NCBI GenBank assembly: GCA_033002965.1
Contig: JAURVB010005931.1
Span: 1 to 64,000, forward strand
Source of the DNA: Piper betle
Taxonomy: Eukaryota; Streptophyta; Magnoliopsida; Piperales; Piperaceae
Direction: 5' to 3'
DNA length: 64,000 nucleotides
The notes beneath the pieces were generated by a model, which was given only the letters and a program-made list of their open reading frames with translations, made no database searches and was not told where the DNA came from. Below are positions 1-11,436 of the stretch, piece after piece; within the stretch, counting starts at the first letter, position 1, and each line of letters opens with the position of its first letter. Position numbers and translations under genes: made by a program.

Positions 1-1770
1 TTGTTAGTATGACATGCTAAGATTGATGAATTGATGTGTTAGACATTTTTATTGTAAATAAAAATATGTATTGCTTGAATTAAGTGCATTAAAATGAATT
101 TTAAGAAACCAATTAGGTAAACTAAGAAATTATTGTAATCTAATACAACGTAGCATAGGAAAACTTATGCATGAATGATGTATGATGTGGTGTATGTATG
201 CTATAGGATGTTTGATCCATTATTTAATTAGTGGGTGTTAGCTTTTAGTTTGATGTGTATGTACGGAGTCGGAGCTCGCCACCTAGGTGCGTAGACATGA
301 TTGGAGCTTCTGCTAGGTCTGTTTAAGACTCATTTCATGTTTTACACTCTATTCTATTATGTATTATTTTATTACTTGCAGGATGAGTTAAGTGGTGTTT
401 TATCGCATCCCACTTAACCCAAGCAATTTAATCAACCGGTTTGTCAGATTAGTCACCCTCGAGGATCAGATCTCTCGAGTATGTTTTTGAAATGAGATCC
501 ACCACAAGTTGCCTTCGGGCCTATTGTATAAATCCCTTCCCAGACCAATATATATAATTTTATCGCATTTTAGTGAGACGAGAGATGGGAAAACTGACTC
601 GCACGTACTTTGAGTGGGTACACGTGCCAGTCAAAACAGGCTCTAGATTAGCGAGCGGCCTATTCTATTTTCGAGGGATCCTGACAACTCTACGTTTGAG
701 TTTCTCACACCCAAAGAAAGTAAAGGTATAAGGGTAGTGTTTAGTATAGTGCATGTCCAAACTTGTGGTTCAAAGGGTATTAAATGCAACTGCCTCAGAG
801 CACTCGGCTTTCGTGCTCAAGGCTAGGAGAATTATGGAGGAAAGGAGAGGGCGTAGGATATACTGGTAGTTCCAAGGAATTAGGAAAATGAAATGAGAAA
901 ATGTCGAGAGAGACATCGGTAGACTAGTCAGTTCGAGATGCTATCGAGTATGCAACTTGGTGGCTCCATCAGTAAATGCCTTAGAGTATTCACGAGCAGT
1001 ATATAAATGTTTTTATTTAAAATGAGACTCAGCTATCATTTTCCAGTTTGTTATGTAGTTATATTTTTTGGACCAGTAACACATGTTACTAACGTATTTT
1101 TATAATATATATAGGTAAGGAGCATGGGTTGGATGTGCCAACCTGGACAGAGGAGCATTGATGTCTCTTGCACACACATGTCAAATGATAGAATGTTGAT
1201 ATTTTATTGATGTTGTCATTATATTGAGAATGATGTAATGTGGTGTATGATAATATGATGTGATATGATATTTGCTTCATTAGCAAAATTTCTAATTGTG
1301 ATATTTGAATACACATATTTTAGTAAAATTATTAAATATTGAATATGTACAACAAGTAAGACTCATTATTGGATGCAAAAAGTGAATAGAATATACAGAT
1401 GAGTCGAAACCTAAGATTCAGAATGACTTATGCAGTAGGTCAAATTTATTTTGTGAATGTCAATGCGCGATATATTTATATATATTTATACATGTTGGTT
1501 TGATAGGGTAGCCCTTAATTGCACATTTAAGGGAGACTATATCTGTCATATTTTCATTATCATTATTTTGGTATGTGAATTGGTTGACATGTCATATATG
1601 TAGCAGCATATTAAGGTTTTTATTCATTCATCTATGCATAGCAACTCATATCTTCAACTTAAGATGCTGAGAGTAGATCCGCATAAATTGGGTTCAGGTT
1701 AGCCGACCCTATTAGAACCACTGATATTTTAGTTCGGTTTTCGAGCGTGAACTGGATTTAGGGTGTTACA
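1..1770 (+). repeat. Ty3/gypsy-type LTR, 5' part cut by window edge (copy A)
   Basis: This is the 3' part of a long LTR. It ends in GTGTTACA at 1770 and is followed by ACTTG. It matches, in inverted orientation and at roughly 85-90% by eye, the LTR at 18383-21159, and more distantly those at 59132-60661 and 62126-64000. Shared landmarks include the GGAGCTCGCC block near 270, the GATGAGTTAAGTGG block near 385 and the CCTCGAG block near 458. No primer-binding site follows the LTR end. What follows is instead the same host sequence found beside the 18-kb copy, so this is probably a solo LTR. The beginning lies outside the window. No credible gene lies within it. Confidence 0.8.
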
Positions 1771-2267
1771 ACTTGACTGAACAAAAAATGTAAAGGTTGT
1801 ACACATAACGACCAAATGAGTGTACGGAACACCGACCGAGGCTAGGAACGGGCACACAAATACCAAACCACACATGCCTAACAACCCTTAGTAAACATAC
1901 ACCATATCATACTTAAACCACGGGCAAAAAGGGCCAAACCCAATAACCCAATCTGGGTCAAGCCTGAATTGGCTAAAAACCATCCGGCAGATGACCAAGG
2001 TCTTATAGACCTTATCCTGAGCTAGAGACAAGGACATGCTTCCTATTAGGCCATTGGACATGACCATACACTATATCCTTATTCAAATCAAAGAAGCTCA
2101 TTTTATTATGAATCGTTTCTATCCAAGACCTGAACAGTTATCTCTTCCACTAAGGCAGGAACTTTCCTCGTGTGCTTGATAACATCATAGATCACTTCGT
2201 CTTCGGGTGGAGTAGAAAGACATTCTTCAGCTTCAGCCGCCACCATGAATGTTGATGTTGAGGCTTC
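1771..2267 (-). repeat. 3' non-coding part of a minus-strand gag-only element
   Basis: This stretch lies downstream of the gag relic on the minus strand. Positions 1771 to about 2135 match 18025-18382 in inverted orientation, and both copies are broken by an LTR at the same base. No protein frame is visible. It is read as the 3' untranslated part of the Tat-like element whose 5' LTR is at 4119-4869. Its own 3' LTR is not in the window. Confidence 0.6.
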
Positions 2268-4060
2268 TTAGGTTGAGGATGAGTTTGACATCACCACACT
2301 AGCATCATTCGAGATTTTGTTCGTTTCTTCTAGGTGGTGATCATCTCCAGCGGGCATACGATGGTTGGCAGCATGAGAGACCATAATAACAGCGGGCTTG
2401 GGGACATCATTTTTCATCTTGTAGACAATCTTCCCCTTGTCCATCAAGTTCTGAATTGTCTCCATGATTTCTCAGCATCGGCGACTAGGATGGCTTACTC
2501 GCTGGTGGTATCGACAAAATTTATCCTTCTTTTCATTGCCAGGCTTCAATGGTTCAGGAAGGTCTCTTGGTGTCATCTTCCCCTCCTGAATTAGGAGCTG
2601 AAACCACTGCGCCATATCATTGATGTCCAAGGTGTAGTCCTCCAAGTTACGCCATTGATGCCGTTGGTGTTTTGGGGAGCCGCTTTGTCTCGATCATCTT
2701 CCTTCTGCGGCCTTCTCTTGGAATGCAATCAGCGACTGCATGGACCGAGCTTTTCAAGCTCTTGGCGGCGGTGGCATTGCACTGCAACTCTTCATAGACA
2801 AACACGGTCTCATTGGGTTCTTCAAAGTTGTTGCTTGGGGAACTACTCAGGAACCAAGATGCTGATCTAGCATTCATGGAACAAATTTTGGTTATCTCTT
2901 TCATGTCTGATGTCTCCTTCAGTTGAGAAGACAGTGTTCGGAAATGCTGAAAGTAGTTGACAAAGGATTCATCCTTCTCTCTCTTGCAAAGCTTCAAGTG
3001 TTCAAGCTTCACAGGCACCTTTATTGATTGGAAATGGACGGTAAAGTTTTCGACCATCTCTTCCCAATTAGAGAGAGTTAGGAGGCCAATTGTAGAACCA
3101 TCCCATCGCATTCCCGGTGAGAGATGAGGGGAATTGTTGTAACTTCAAGTTGTTATTTGAGGAAACAAAACCGCACTCAATCTGTAAGATCGTTATGTGA
3201 TCCCATGGGTTGCCATTTACATCAATTTTAGAGCAAGTTGGCCTTTTGTATTTGTCCGGCAGCACCTCATTGTAGACTTCTTCAGTAAGAGGTTAGGGTC
3301 ATTTAATGACATTAGACTGCTCCAGATCTTTCTTCTTGGCTAGGAGGGAATGGCTTCTTCTATTTTCTTGAAACGATTCTCATAAGGAAGGACCGGTGTG
3401 ATGGTTGGAGGTGGAGGTGCATTTTTTGTAAATGGACCGGCTGAGGATGCCGGATTGGTGTGGGTTGAATTTTGGGTAAGGTTGTTAAGGACTCCCATAT
3501 CCATCCCAAGGGTAGAAGTAGGGCGGTGGGTATGGAAGTTGTGGTTGTTGATGAGGTTGGCCTTGTTGGGAGATATCACTAAAGGGAACTCCTTGCGGGA
3601 AGTATGGTGGAGGCCAAAATTGGGCAAAGGTTGGTTGGGAAGGTGGCATACCTTGGTGTGACACTTGGGTAGCAGACGATGGAGAGGTGCTTGTACCGTG
3701 GTTGTTGACCGGTACATGATCATTGGCAGGGACTTAGAGAGGCTTGTGTTTGGCCTCCTCCACTTGTAGCTGGAGCAGGTCCATGTGTTCTAGATATGTT
3801 GTAGAATGAGATGCCTGTTGTTGTTGAGTAGAGAGAGAGAGGACCTTCTTGAGTAAAGCTTAAAGTTCACAAATATGCTCATCCCTTTGCTTGAGCACAT
3901 CTTCAAGTGCTTGGATTTCTTTGGATTTCTTGACCGGCACATCCCCATTTTTGACGAGTCGACCTCAATGGATGTGGATGTGGCAGGATCTTCCACCACC
4001 GGATTGGTTGCTTTATTTGTCATACGTCTTGTTGCTAGTGGCACTGTTGTTGATAGAAAG
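2268..4060 (-). pseudogene. Retrotransposon gag relic, Tat-type Ty3/gypsy, broken frame
   Basis: Read on the minus strand this is a decayed gag. A proline-rich N-terminal part lies at about 4044-3340. The core follows at 3265-3068 with PDKYKRPTCSKID and QQFPSSLTGNAMGWFYNW, the usual gag pattern in which an LTG motif precedes a tryptophan. It continues in another frame at 3111-2647 with NWEEMVENF and a KRE-DESF-NYF block. Near 2515-2480 a KFCRYHQRVSHPSRRC stretch resembles the degenerate zinc-knuckle end of Tat/Ogre-type gags, followed by a LMDKGKI motif. Several frameshifts and stops separate these parts. No protease, reverse transcriptase or integrase follows, so the parent was probably a gag-only non-autonomous element. 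The lineage call is inference from motif pattern and from the primer site at 4098-4116. Confidence 0.75.
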
Positions 4061-4097
4061 AGCCTTCAGATTAAGCAGCACTGCAACCTCAAGGACG

Positions 4098-4116
4098 CGT
4101 CCCAGTGGTGTCGCTA
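4098..4116 (-). other. Degenerate tRNA-Arg-type primer-binding site
   Basis: On the minus strand this reads TAGCGACACCACTGGGACG, two bases after the LTR end. It resembles TGGCGACTCCACTGGGGAC, the arginine-tRNA primer site typical of Tat/Ogre elements, with a few changes. It fixes the boundary between the 5' LTR and the gag-containing interior. Confidence 0.65.
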
Positions 4117-4118
4117 GT

Positions 4119-4869
4119 TGTTTGCGCGCGGATTTGGTGCCGTCGCACGGTGGATGGCTGAAACACGGATCTTTATAAAGTTCAAGTGGTGAAGAGTTCG
4201 CATCTCTAAAATCAAAGTTTAATTCATCGATAAATTCAGATGTGAAAACCAAAATTGTACAGAGTTTAAGAAGTTAAAGTATATTACTAAAAACTTGGTA
4301 ATCTTCTGACGAATTTTAGCAAGGGATGATCCCGCATAGGCCAGGCGACCGGACGATGATGATCCACAAAAGGCGAGGCGAGGCTGGAGGATGGAGGTGG
4401 TGATGGGCTGATCAAGGGCACCGTCAACTGGCCGAAGCTTCGCCAGGAAAGTGGGAGAGTGTGGTAGAGAATAAGAAGCGAGAGTTGGTTTTCAGGTCTT
4501 TCAGGTGACGTGTACAGAAAGGAGGGGGTATTTATAAGATGGAAGAGGCAGTATTCATCCATATTTAAAGGGTTGCCTCTATCTTTAAAGAAGTCTCCAT
4601 CCCACTCAATTATTCATTTTCCTTTATTCATCCGATTTCATCATCCATTCCACCGTCAATCATGTGGGTCCCACCATAATCAATTACTCCATTATGTGGG
4701 CCCTCACTCAAATGACTGCTGTGCTTGCGGACTTGGGCTTTGAATTAGAGTTTTCGGGTTTACGAAGTGCGCTTTCAAAATATGCTTAATCCGGAAAATT
4801 AGGGTTTTTTAGAGTTGGTCAGGAAAATTTGGCTCAGTCTAAAATACAGGTTTGGTCAAGTGTTGAACA
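4119..4869 (-). repeat. 5' LTR of the minus-strand Tat-like element
   Basis: On the minus strand this 751-bp segment starts TGTTCAACA at 4869 and ends CAAACA at 4119, two bases before the primer-binding site. It contains a TATA box read as TTATAAATAC on the minus strand (4529-4538). That box would start the element's transcript about 400 bp before gag. The 3' LTR of this copy is not in the window, so the two LTRs cannot be compared. Apparent frames within it are incidental. Confidence 0.65.
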
Positions 4870-5435
4870 AATATCGTGGCGAATCATTAAGAATTTTTTA
4901 TTTTAATTGTTAAAATTTTATAATAAATTAATTGTAATTAATGATCATCTTCATGTACCAATCTGCTACTAAATTATGAATATATTCTTTACTAAGAGAT
5001 ATTATATTAAACTAAAATGATATTATAATTTAATAAAATTCATTTATTATATTATTTTTTAAATTGATTTTTTAAAAGAAATTATAAAATATCATTTATT
5101 ATTCCATAATAATAGTAATTTTTTATCTGAAAGAGCGAAGAGTCTGAATAAGTTTAATTCAATATTTGTGAAAGAAATTTTTTATTTAACGCCGCGCATT
5201 ATGCTGAAGTTTTGGCTAATTACAAGTTAGGGCTAACAGGAGTTGGGAAATTGACTTTTAGTTGAGTGTAGTCCTTCCCAAAAGACGCCAACTAGAACAC
5301 TACGTTACCAATGGTTGATCTTCCAAGATCAACGGATGTAGATGCTGGTGTTCTCGTGGCGTCTCTTGGAAGAGAAGCCAAAATTTTAACTTAACTCCGA
5401 AGAGTCCATTGACACGTCCCCTTCAATGAATTGAA
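4870..5435. other. AT-rich upstream region of the GluTR-like gene
   Basis: No gene is visible. The first 300 bp are very AT-rich. Closer to the gene there is a 20-bp hairpin at 5314-5333 (GTTGATCTT, CC, AAGATCAAC) and a GACACGTCC element resembling an ABRE/G-box near 5410. A TTGACC W-box lies just downstream of the TATA box near 5450. These could be cis-elements of the gene that starts at 5532; that is inference only. Confidence 0.4.
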
Positions 5436-5445
5436 TATATATATA
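5436..5445 (+). promoter_or_regulatory. Putative TATA box of the GluTR-like gene
   Basis: A TATATATATA run lies 87 bp upstream of the chosen ATG at 5532, a normal spacing for a plant core promoter with a 5' leader of about 60 bases. Confidence 0.5.
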
Positions 5446-5531
5446 CGATTGACCAAGTCAAGAGGAAGCCACAACTGTCTTTCTTAGTTTCTTTCTTGAA
5501 GCAAAGAGGGTTGGGAATTGCGGTGTCCACC

Positions 5532-7630
5532 ATGTCTTCTTCTTCTTCTTCTTCTCTGATTCTCGCCGGCCGGATCCAACTAGGGACCTTCACCTCTCCT
5601 CATCGCAACTACTACCGCTGCTCTTGTGCACGCCCTCTCTCCTCTTTCCCTTCTTCTTCCTCCAAATCCGACCTCCATAACGGCAACCTCATCATCTCCA
5701 ATTCTTCTCCTTCTCAATTATATTCCTCCACTCCAACTCCATGTGATCTTCTCCCTCCCTTAATCCATCTATCTACTTTATTTCATTATTTTTATCATCA
5801 TATCTACTTACGCATCTATTTTATTATCTTTTAATTTATTCATGCTCTTCTTCTTGTTGTATACTTATAAATTAGTTTACTACGAACTGTTTGATCTCTT
5901 GTTTTTATAAAATTAAACAATAAAAATAAATAGTATTTCACATCTGTTATATGTTTGTTCATGATGATCATTGCCCTTGTTTAATTATTTTTTACAATTT
6001 TTAAGTTGTATCAAAGTTTTCGTCTTCCATAATAATGTTTTGACAGCCGTCGCTCTAGCAACATTCAAGGAAGAGGTTAATCAAGAGAAGTGCAGTCTAG
6101 TTCTGATTGGGCTCAACATGGAGACGGCGCCGGCAATGGTGCGAGAGAAACTAGTTTTCCCGAGGGAAGAGTATGCTTGTGTGATCCAACACCTTCTTGG
6201 CTTGCCTTCCATCAAAGAAGCCTTTGTTCTCAGTGCTCCCGAGCTCTTCCAAGTGCACGCGGTGGTGCAACCCACCTCCCTTGGCCTCCAGCAACTCACC
6301 TCTTGGATGTCCAAAGTAAGGAAATTGGCCCTGTCAAAGTTTTTTATTCCTCTAAATTTGATTGCTCTCCATTTACTTTTTAATTTTGCATTTTGTCTGG
6401 GACTTAATTGGAAAAGAGAATATAATTTGATTTTATATTCTTAAAGTCAATGTTATGCAGTCCCTTCCCTAAACTAAATCAAATTTATGTTGGTAATATA
6501 GTAAGAGGGTTATTGATTTACCCCTAATACTAATGGATTGTTTGCGCGTAGTGTTTTTTTATATACTTATATTTAAAATTTTGCTTACGATTGTAAGTGA
6601 TCTTCGTTTTCCCACATTTTTTTGAGTTGTGACACTTCAATTTAATTCACAGAGAAGCGGGCTTAATTGTGCTGAACTAAAGCGGCACATATTCGTGCAT
6701 TGTGATGGTAAGGCGGCAAGGCATCTCTTGGAAGCATTGGTGGTAGATGATTTACAAGTGCCCCGTGGAAGCTTTTCTTTCTTTGTTCTTTCCACACAAA
6801 TCTTAGGGTCAAAATTTGGAGGTATGGGCGTGATACTAAGCGACCTTACCTCAAAAGCTTTTCTGCATTGGAACCACCCTCTCTCTTACATAGAATCTAT
6901 CAGTTTCGCTGCTCTTGCCGTTGCTCAAGCCGAGCTCCGCAAAATGGTGCCAAAATGTCCCATAAGTATATTAGTAATTGGAGTGAATGATACAGCTGAT
7001 GAACTCATTATGCAGTTGTTTTGGTATAATGGTCAACGCAGGAAGGTTGTGGTTGTGAGCCATGATTATGAATTCGGGGACTACCACCGGAAGCACTGGA
7101 AAGGTACTGATATATCATGGAGACCCATGTCGGAGTTGTTGTTTAGTGCTTCTGAGGCCAACCTCATATTCATCACCTCACCATCCCATACCCCATTGTT
7201 CTCTAAAGATGTTATCGATGGCCTCCCCCATCCATCAGTTTATAACAACAAGGATGACGACAAGGAGGTGTGTGGCGGCTCTGGCTCTGGGAGGATATTT
7301 GTGGATATGTGCCATCCTCCCTGCATGAGATCTAAAATATGTGTGGAGTCCGCTCGTGTTTTCGACATTGGTGATATATTCAGGGCCATGGATCGCAGAG
7401 CGTCCAAAATTCGGAATGATATCAGTAGAGAGGTTGAAGATTTCGAGTCGTGGATGGAGGGTGCACTTGGTGAGAATGGTGTTTACGCCCATGAATCGGC
7501 TAGCAATGAATCCTTGCGCTGCTGCCTGAGCAGGGATGCGTTAAACAGGAATCTTGATAGAATGCATCCTTTGACGAAAAACGATGAAGCTAGAAAGAAA
7601 AAGGATGAACTGCTCAACTGTCTTTTCTAA
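5532..7630 (+). CDS. Glutamyl-tRNA reductase-like protein, probable pseudo-enzyme (3 exons)
   Basis: Exons 5532-5742, 6047-6315 and 6653-7630 join in phase through GT-AG introns to give 485 residues. The ATG at 5532 has a strong CCACCATG context and opens a serine-rich, plastid-type transit peptide. Glutamyl-tRNA reductase (HEMA) makes glutamate-1-semialdehyde, the first committed step of tetrapyrrole synthesis in plastids. The family signature is clear: LIGLNMETAPAMVREKL at about 90-106, TSWMSK ending exon 2 at residue 160, LVIG at 267-270, ASEANLIFITSPSHTPLF at 326-343, FVDM at 376-379 and LDRMHPL near 461-467. Key residues are gone. The STCNR catalytic motif is SAPEL (133-137), the LGEGQ motif is PRGSF, and the GAGKMG nucleotide loop is GVNDTAD. 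Most of the C-terminal dimerisation helix is missing; HEMA proteins are about 540 residues. The second intron falls right after WMSK. An intact frame argues for retained function other than catalysis; a young pseudogene is the alternative. Confidence 0.85.
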
Positions 7631-8875
7631 TTGATACATTTAGTTGTTACTTATTAGCTACTCGTATTCACAATTGGGTATGCATGTAGTAGTTTTTCAT
7701 CAGATATACAAGTTTGCATGAGTGGTTGGCAGAGTGAGTGAAAAAATACAAGGTTAAAGCTTATGGCATTGGATGTAGTTTATACATAGAGTAGTTTTAT
7801 GAACTATAGCATGCTTCTATATTTGATCAAAAAAATAAGGTTTGATATTAATTGTCATTTTTGGTTGACCATTCTATTGGTATCGTGTTATTTTATACAT
7901 AAAGTTTGTTTGGCTATGATTGTTTGAGGTATAGTTAATTTGATCATGTGGGGCATTGTGAATTGTGTTTTATTCTCGAATTTGTGTTATTAAGATGGTT
8001 ATCTAAAATCTATATAGGTAAAATTCAAAATACTTAATACAGGCATTTATAAGATTTCAAACCAATCTAACACTTTTAACCCTTTAATTTTAATTATCAA
8101 ATAAAAATATAACAAAAAATAAATAATATAAAATATTTTAAAATTAAGGTATTTTAAAAAATTTAAAAGCAAGTCATATTAATATCTAAAAAAATATAAA
8201 AATTTGTCAACATCCTTAATGTTCATTTACTTTCAATACATAGATCACACCATGTGAAACCCATAGAATATGCCCATATTAGAGGCGCATATTACTTTTT
8301 GCTTATGTGAGTTGTAACTTACCTTAATTTTTCTCTATGCATATTCACACTAATATAATTTTTAGATCATATTATTACAAAAACAAATTGAATCAGATTG
8401 GATCAAACTTGTGCAGACAAAAGCCATTATAATGCTACTAATTGAAGATCAAATTGAATTAGACCAGTCTAAATTGATTCTCATGCCGTGGGCTCTGCAC
8501 GAACATTCGAACCTGAGTTGAACCAGATAATTGGTTCAGGCTGACCTTAAAATCTGAATATTTGCACCCGATCCGAATACTTGACCTGAATCCCTCGTCT
8601 TTTCTCCAAACTTCTAATAAAATTTTTTAAGTATATAGTTAAATCTCCAAACTTCTAACAAAAATTTTATGCATATAGTGAAAGAGAAGGAACGTGTGTT
8701 TGACTTTTCATAATAAAATTTGAAAATAGATATACTTAAAATAACTTGTTTACGCTTTTATATTAGTAAAATACATCTCTTTATATGCTAATATTGTCAC
8801 TTTTTTTAATTGTCCCTGTCCCCTATGTTAAAACTAAATCCACCACTCACAAATGTATACCTTCCCATGCTAGCC
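7631..8875. other. Intergenic, AT-rich, no gene seen
   Basis: This is 3' flank of the GluTR-like gene with possible AATAA-type polyadenylation motifs near 7830. From about 8390 to 8600 there is a block rich in GAACC/GATCC motifs, like the MITE-type repeats elsewhere in the window. No coding signal was found. Confidence 0.5.
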
Positions 8876-8971
8876 CTAGAGGCGGCGTCCTTCCTTGAAT
8901 ATAAAAGCCAGCGACATTGTCCCCTTGGCCGGCTTCACCATGTGCATAAACTTCTTCTGAAACTCATCAAA
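8876..8971 (-). pseudogene. Proteasome beta-5 (PBE) exon fragment
   Basis: Read on the minus strand, a good 3' splice site (TTTTTTGTTGCAG) is followed from 8971 by FDEFQKKFMHMVKPAKG and then TMSLAFIFKEG. This matches the region of plant 20S proteasome subunit beta type-5 that spans the propeptide end and the autocatalytic glycine-threonine cleavage site (family pattern AKG|TTTLAFIFKGG). The catalytic Thr1 is retained, but after KEG the frame runs into a stop, and the rest of the protease is absent downstream. Nothing upstream on the minus strand is recognisable as the earlier exon. It is a broken gene fragment, perhaps carried by a transposon. Confidence 0.65.
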
Positions 8972-9127
8972 CTGCAACAAAAAACAACAATCAAACCCTA
9001 ATTCCAACCAAACCCTAACCCCGGATCCCACCACCACCAACAAACACCCACATTGTCTGTCCAAAGAAAGGTTCTGGCTTTTCAGAAATGTGTTTGCTGT
9101 CTTAAGTATGACACCAGATCCCATCAA

Positions 9128-11221
9128 TTAAATCACTTTTTTGGGAAAAAGGAGGCCTCTAGGATGAGTTGTATGAAAATTCCCGTTTATGGGGTGCAAA
9201 TCGCTCTTTTCTATGTATTTGTACTTACAAATACTTTAGAGTTTGATTTTTTGTTCTATCAGGGACGGAGACTAATTTTCATGGGAAAATTTCTAATCCG
9301 TTCGAAAAATTTGCTAACCCGTCTATTTAACTAATTTCAGAGCAAACGTTCTTGCATCCCAAAATTGGAGGCTATAAAAGCTGCAACAGCTGACATTGTG
9401 AGTCTGGAACATGTTCCCTGTTGGAAGTAATTCTTCATTGTTATTGGAGATGACTTGATAGCAATTGGCGATTTGTCCTTAGTGAACGTCTGGTAAAAAA
9501 TTGATCGTAGAATTAGCACATGATGGCCGCCAACTCTACACTACTATGAGCAAGCAACTCCTGAATATGGACTTCACCCTTATAGTCCTTATGCGAAGCT
9601 TTCATGTTTTCACAAGCTAAAACAAATAGGACACATTCTTCTTTTAATAGAACTTCAGAAGTAATTGGTATTTTAAATTGTAAAAGGCTGTTTCCCGGGC
9701 TTGCCTTATCTATTCATATATTGGTTCATCCGAACTTCCATTGTTAGATTGCATTCTCTTCGAACTGCATTAATATGACATATTGACAATGTACTTGATC
9801 ATTGGTCATTGTACCCTTTGAACCTAACTTCTACTTTTGCATTAAGAGAGCTGCTCAAGTATGATTATATGTCATAAAATATAATGACTGTCAACTGATA
9901 GGATTTCGGAGAAGCCACATAAAGGCATTGCATGAACTAGGTCAATTAGTATAATTATAGTTGGAGGAATTATACAAAGATGGAGCTAGAGATGAAACCA
10001 TCAGCGAAAAATATATTTGAACAACTTGAACAAAGGAAATTATATTCAAATGATTAGTTAAATGTAACATAAGTTCGTATTTATAATTCCAGTAGTGCTT
10101 ATTTGCATATTGGCATTTACATCTTTATGTTTTCAGCTTACAGGCCTAGCCTGGAGTCTTATCACTTTAACATGGAAAGACAAAAACTATTCGTCGGTGG
10201 AAATTTCTGGTCTTGATATTGGATAAGGTCAGGTTCAAGATTGTTGATCTTGTAATTATAGCTGTTGCATATTTGTTTTCAGAAGTTACGTCAATGTGAA
10301 AGTTTAAAAGCGCCGTCTAATGCTATATTAATAAATATTCTAAGTTTTAGGATTTCAATTAAAGTTTGTGTGGTGGCCATTGAACATGAATTTGAACATT
10401 TATAAGCATTACTTAACTACACCAATGCTACCGTTTGCCAATCGCACACATGAAGAGAGGAAGAGGAGAGGCGTTAGGAATGACATTAGGTCATCAAAGC
10501 TTTGCCAGCGGAAAGAGTATCATTATCATGCAGATAAAAAGTAGTCTTTGGGTTAAAATCTTATGCATTCTTCTGTTGTATCCTTGCAGAGCATTCCTTT
10601 AAAATTAGACGAAGTCCAAGGAACAGGGATTCTGGAAAAGGAATTGCTAGTATGTTCTAATCCTGACATCTTTCTATTTTGTTTGTTAGCTTCATTGTTA
10701 ATAGATCATATCATTTTACATACAACGCAGCTCAACATTATAAAGTTGGTTTCTTTTGGGAATGAGCTTTTAAAATATCACATTGTTTGGTAATTGTTTT
10801 AAAAGATTATAAGTGTAGAATTCATATTTCATTTTACACATCCTGGCACTTACACATCCAAAGTCAGGAAGATGCTCTGCATCATATGCTTAGTTAATTG
10901 TCCATACTATCATCTATAAATTGTATAAACGAATACGTAATATATGAAATAAGTGTATGTTACAAAGAGACAAAGATTTATGGAGAAAATTTGGTAGATT
11001 CTTTCTTATACATAAGACATTAGAAAATTTTCACAATTTGCTTAAATTTACCCATTTATAAAACCAATTGCAAAACATTTGTTTTCATCTATGAAATTCT
11101 ATCCAATTAAGTTTTATGACCATATTATTGGACAATTTTTGACACTCTAAACCGCTTTTATAAAATTATTATTCTCTTCATGATCCTATTTGTCATCTAT
11201 GAGATTTAAAACTATTAAGAG
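9128..11221. other. Region with unassigned exon-like pieces
   Basis: No gene can be assembled. Three plus-strand stretches look exon-like. One, at about 9341-9431, has an acceptor AATTTCAG and reads SKRSCIPKLEAIKAATADIV. A second, around 10444-10540, reads HEERKRRGVRNDIRSSK. A third, at 10591-10649, lies between TTGTATCCTTGCAG and a possible GTATG donor and reads SIPLKLDEVQGTGILEKELL. I do not recognise any of them. They may be relics of captured genes like the neighbours on either side. Beyond 10,650 the DNA is AT-rich and featureless. Confidence 0.3.
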
Positions 11222-11223
11222 TC

Positions 11224-11436
11224 CATTTTGTTTTATCTTTTGTCTATTTTTTATTGTGAAGGTTGTTGCATGATCAATGATTTTCAACTGAGGGCATTTA
11301 TCGAGATAAGATTTTTGAATGCCTTTTGTACAATGATAATTGGTAAATAACTGAAGGAAGATTATTTGAAACAAATGATGACTCTGTTCTTCAAAGCCTG
11401 TTATAGCTATTTTCTGACCATCATTTCATTCAAAAG
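11224..11436 (+). repeat. Left arm of a ~210-bp inverted repeat
   Basis: From CATTTTGTTTTAT at 11224 to TTCATTCAAAAGA at about 11436 this arm pairs with 12764-12964 at roughly 88% by eye. The 1.3 kb between the arms holds a glycosyltransferase gene fragment. Arms this long recall Mutator-type terminal inverted repeats, but I could not find a clear target-site duplication outside them. Confidence 0.75.

Noticed and set aside
5496..5531. Upstream in-frame start for the GluTR-like gene
   Set aside because: The codon at 5496 is TTG. The first ATG, with a strong CCACCATG context, is at 5532.
8990..9025. CCCTAA-like telomeric motif
   Set aside because: Only a few irregular CCCTAA copies; too short and interrupted to be an interstitial telomere array.
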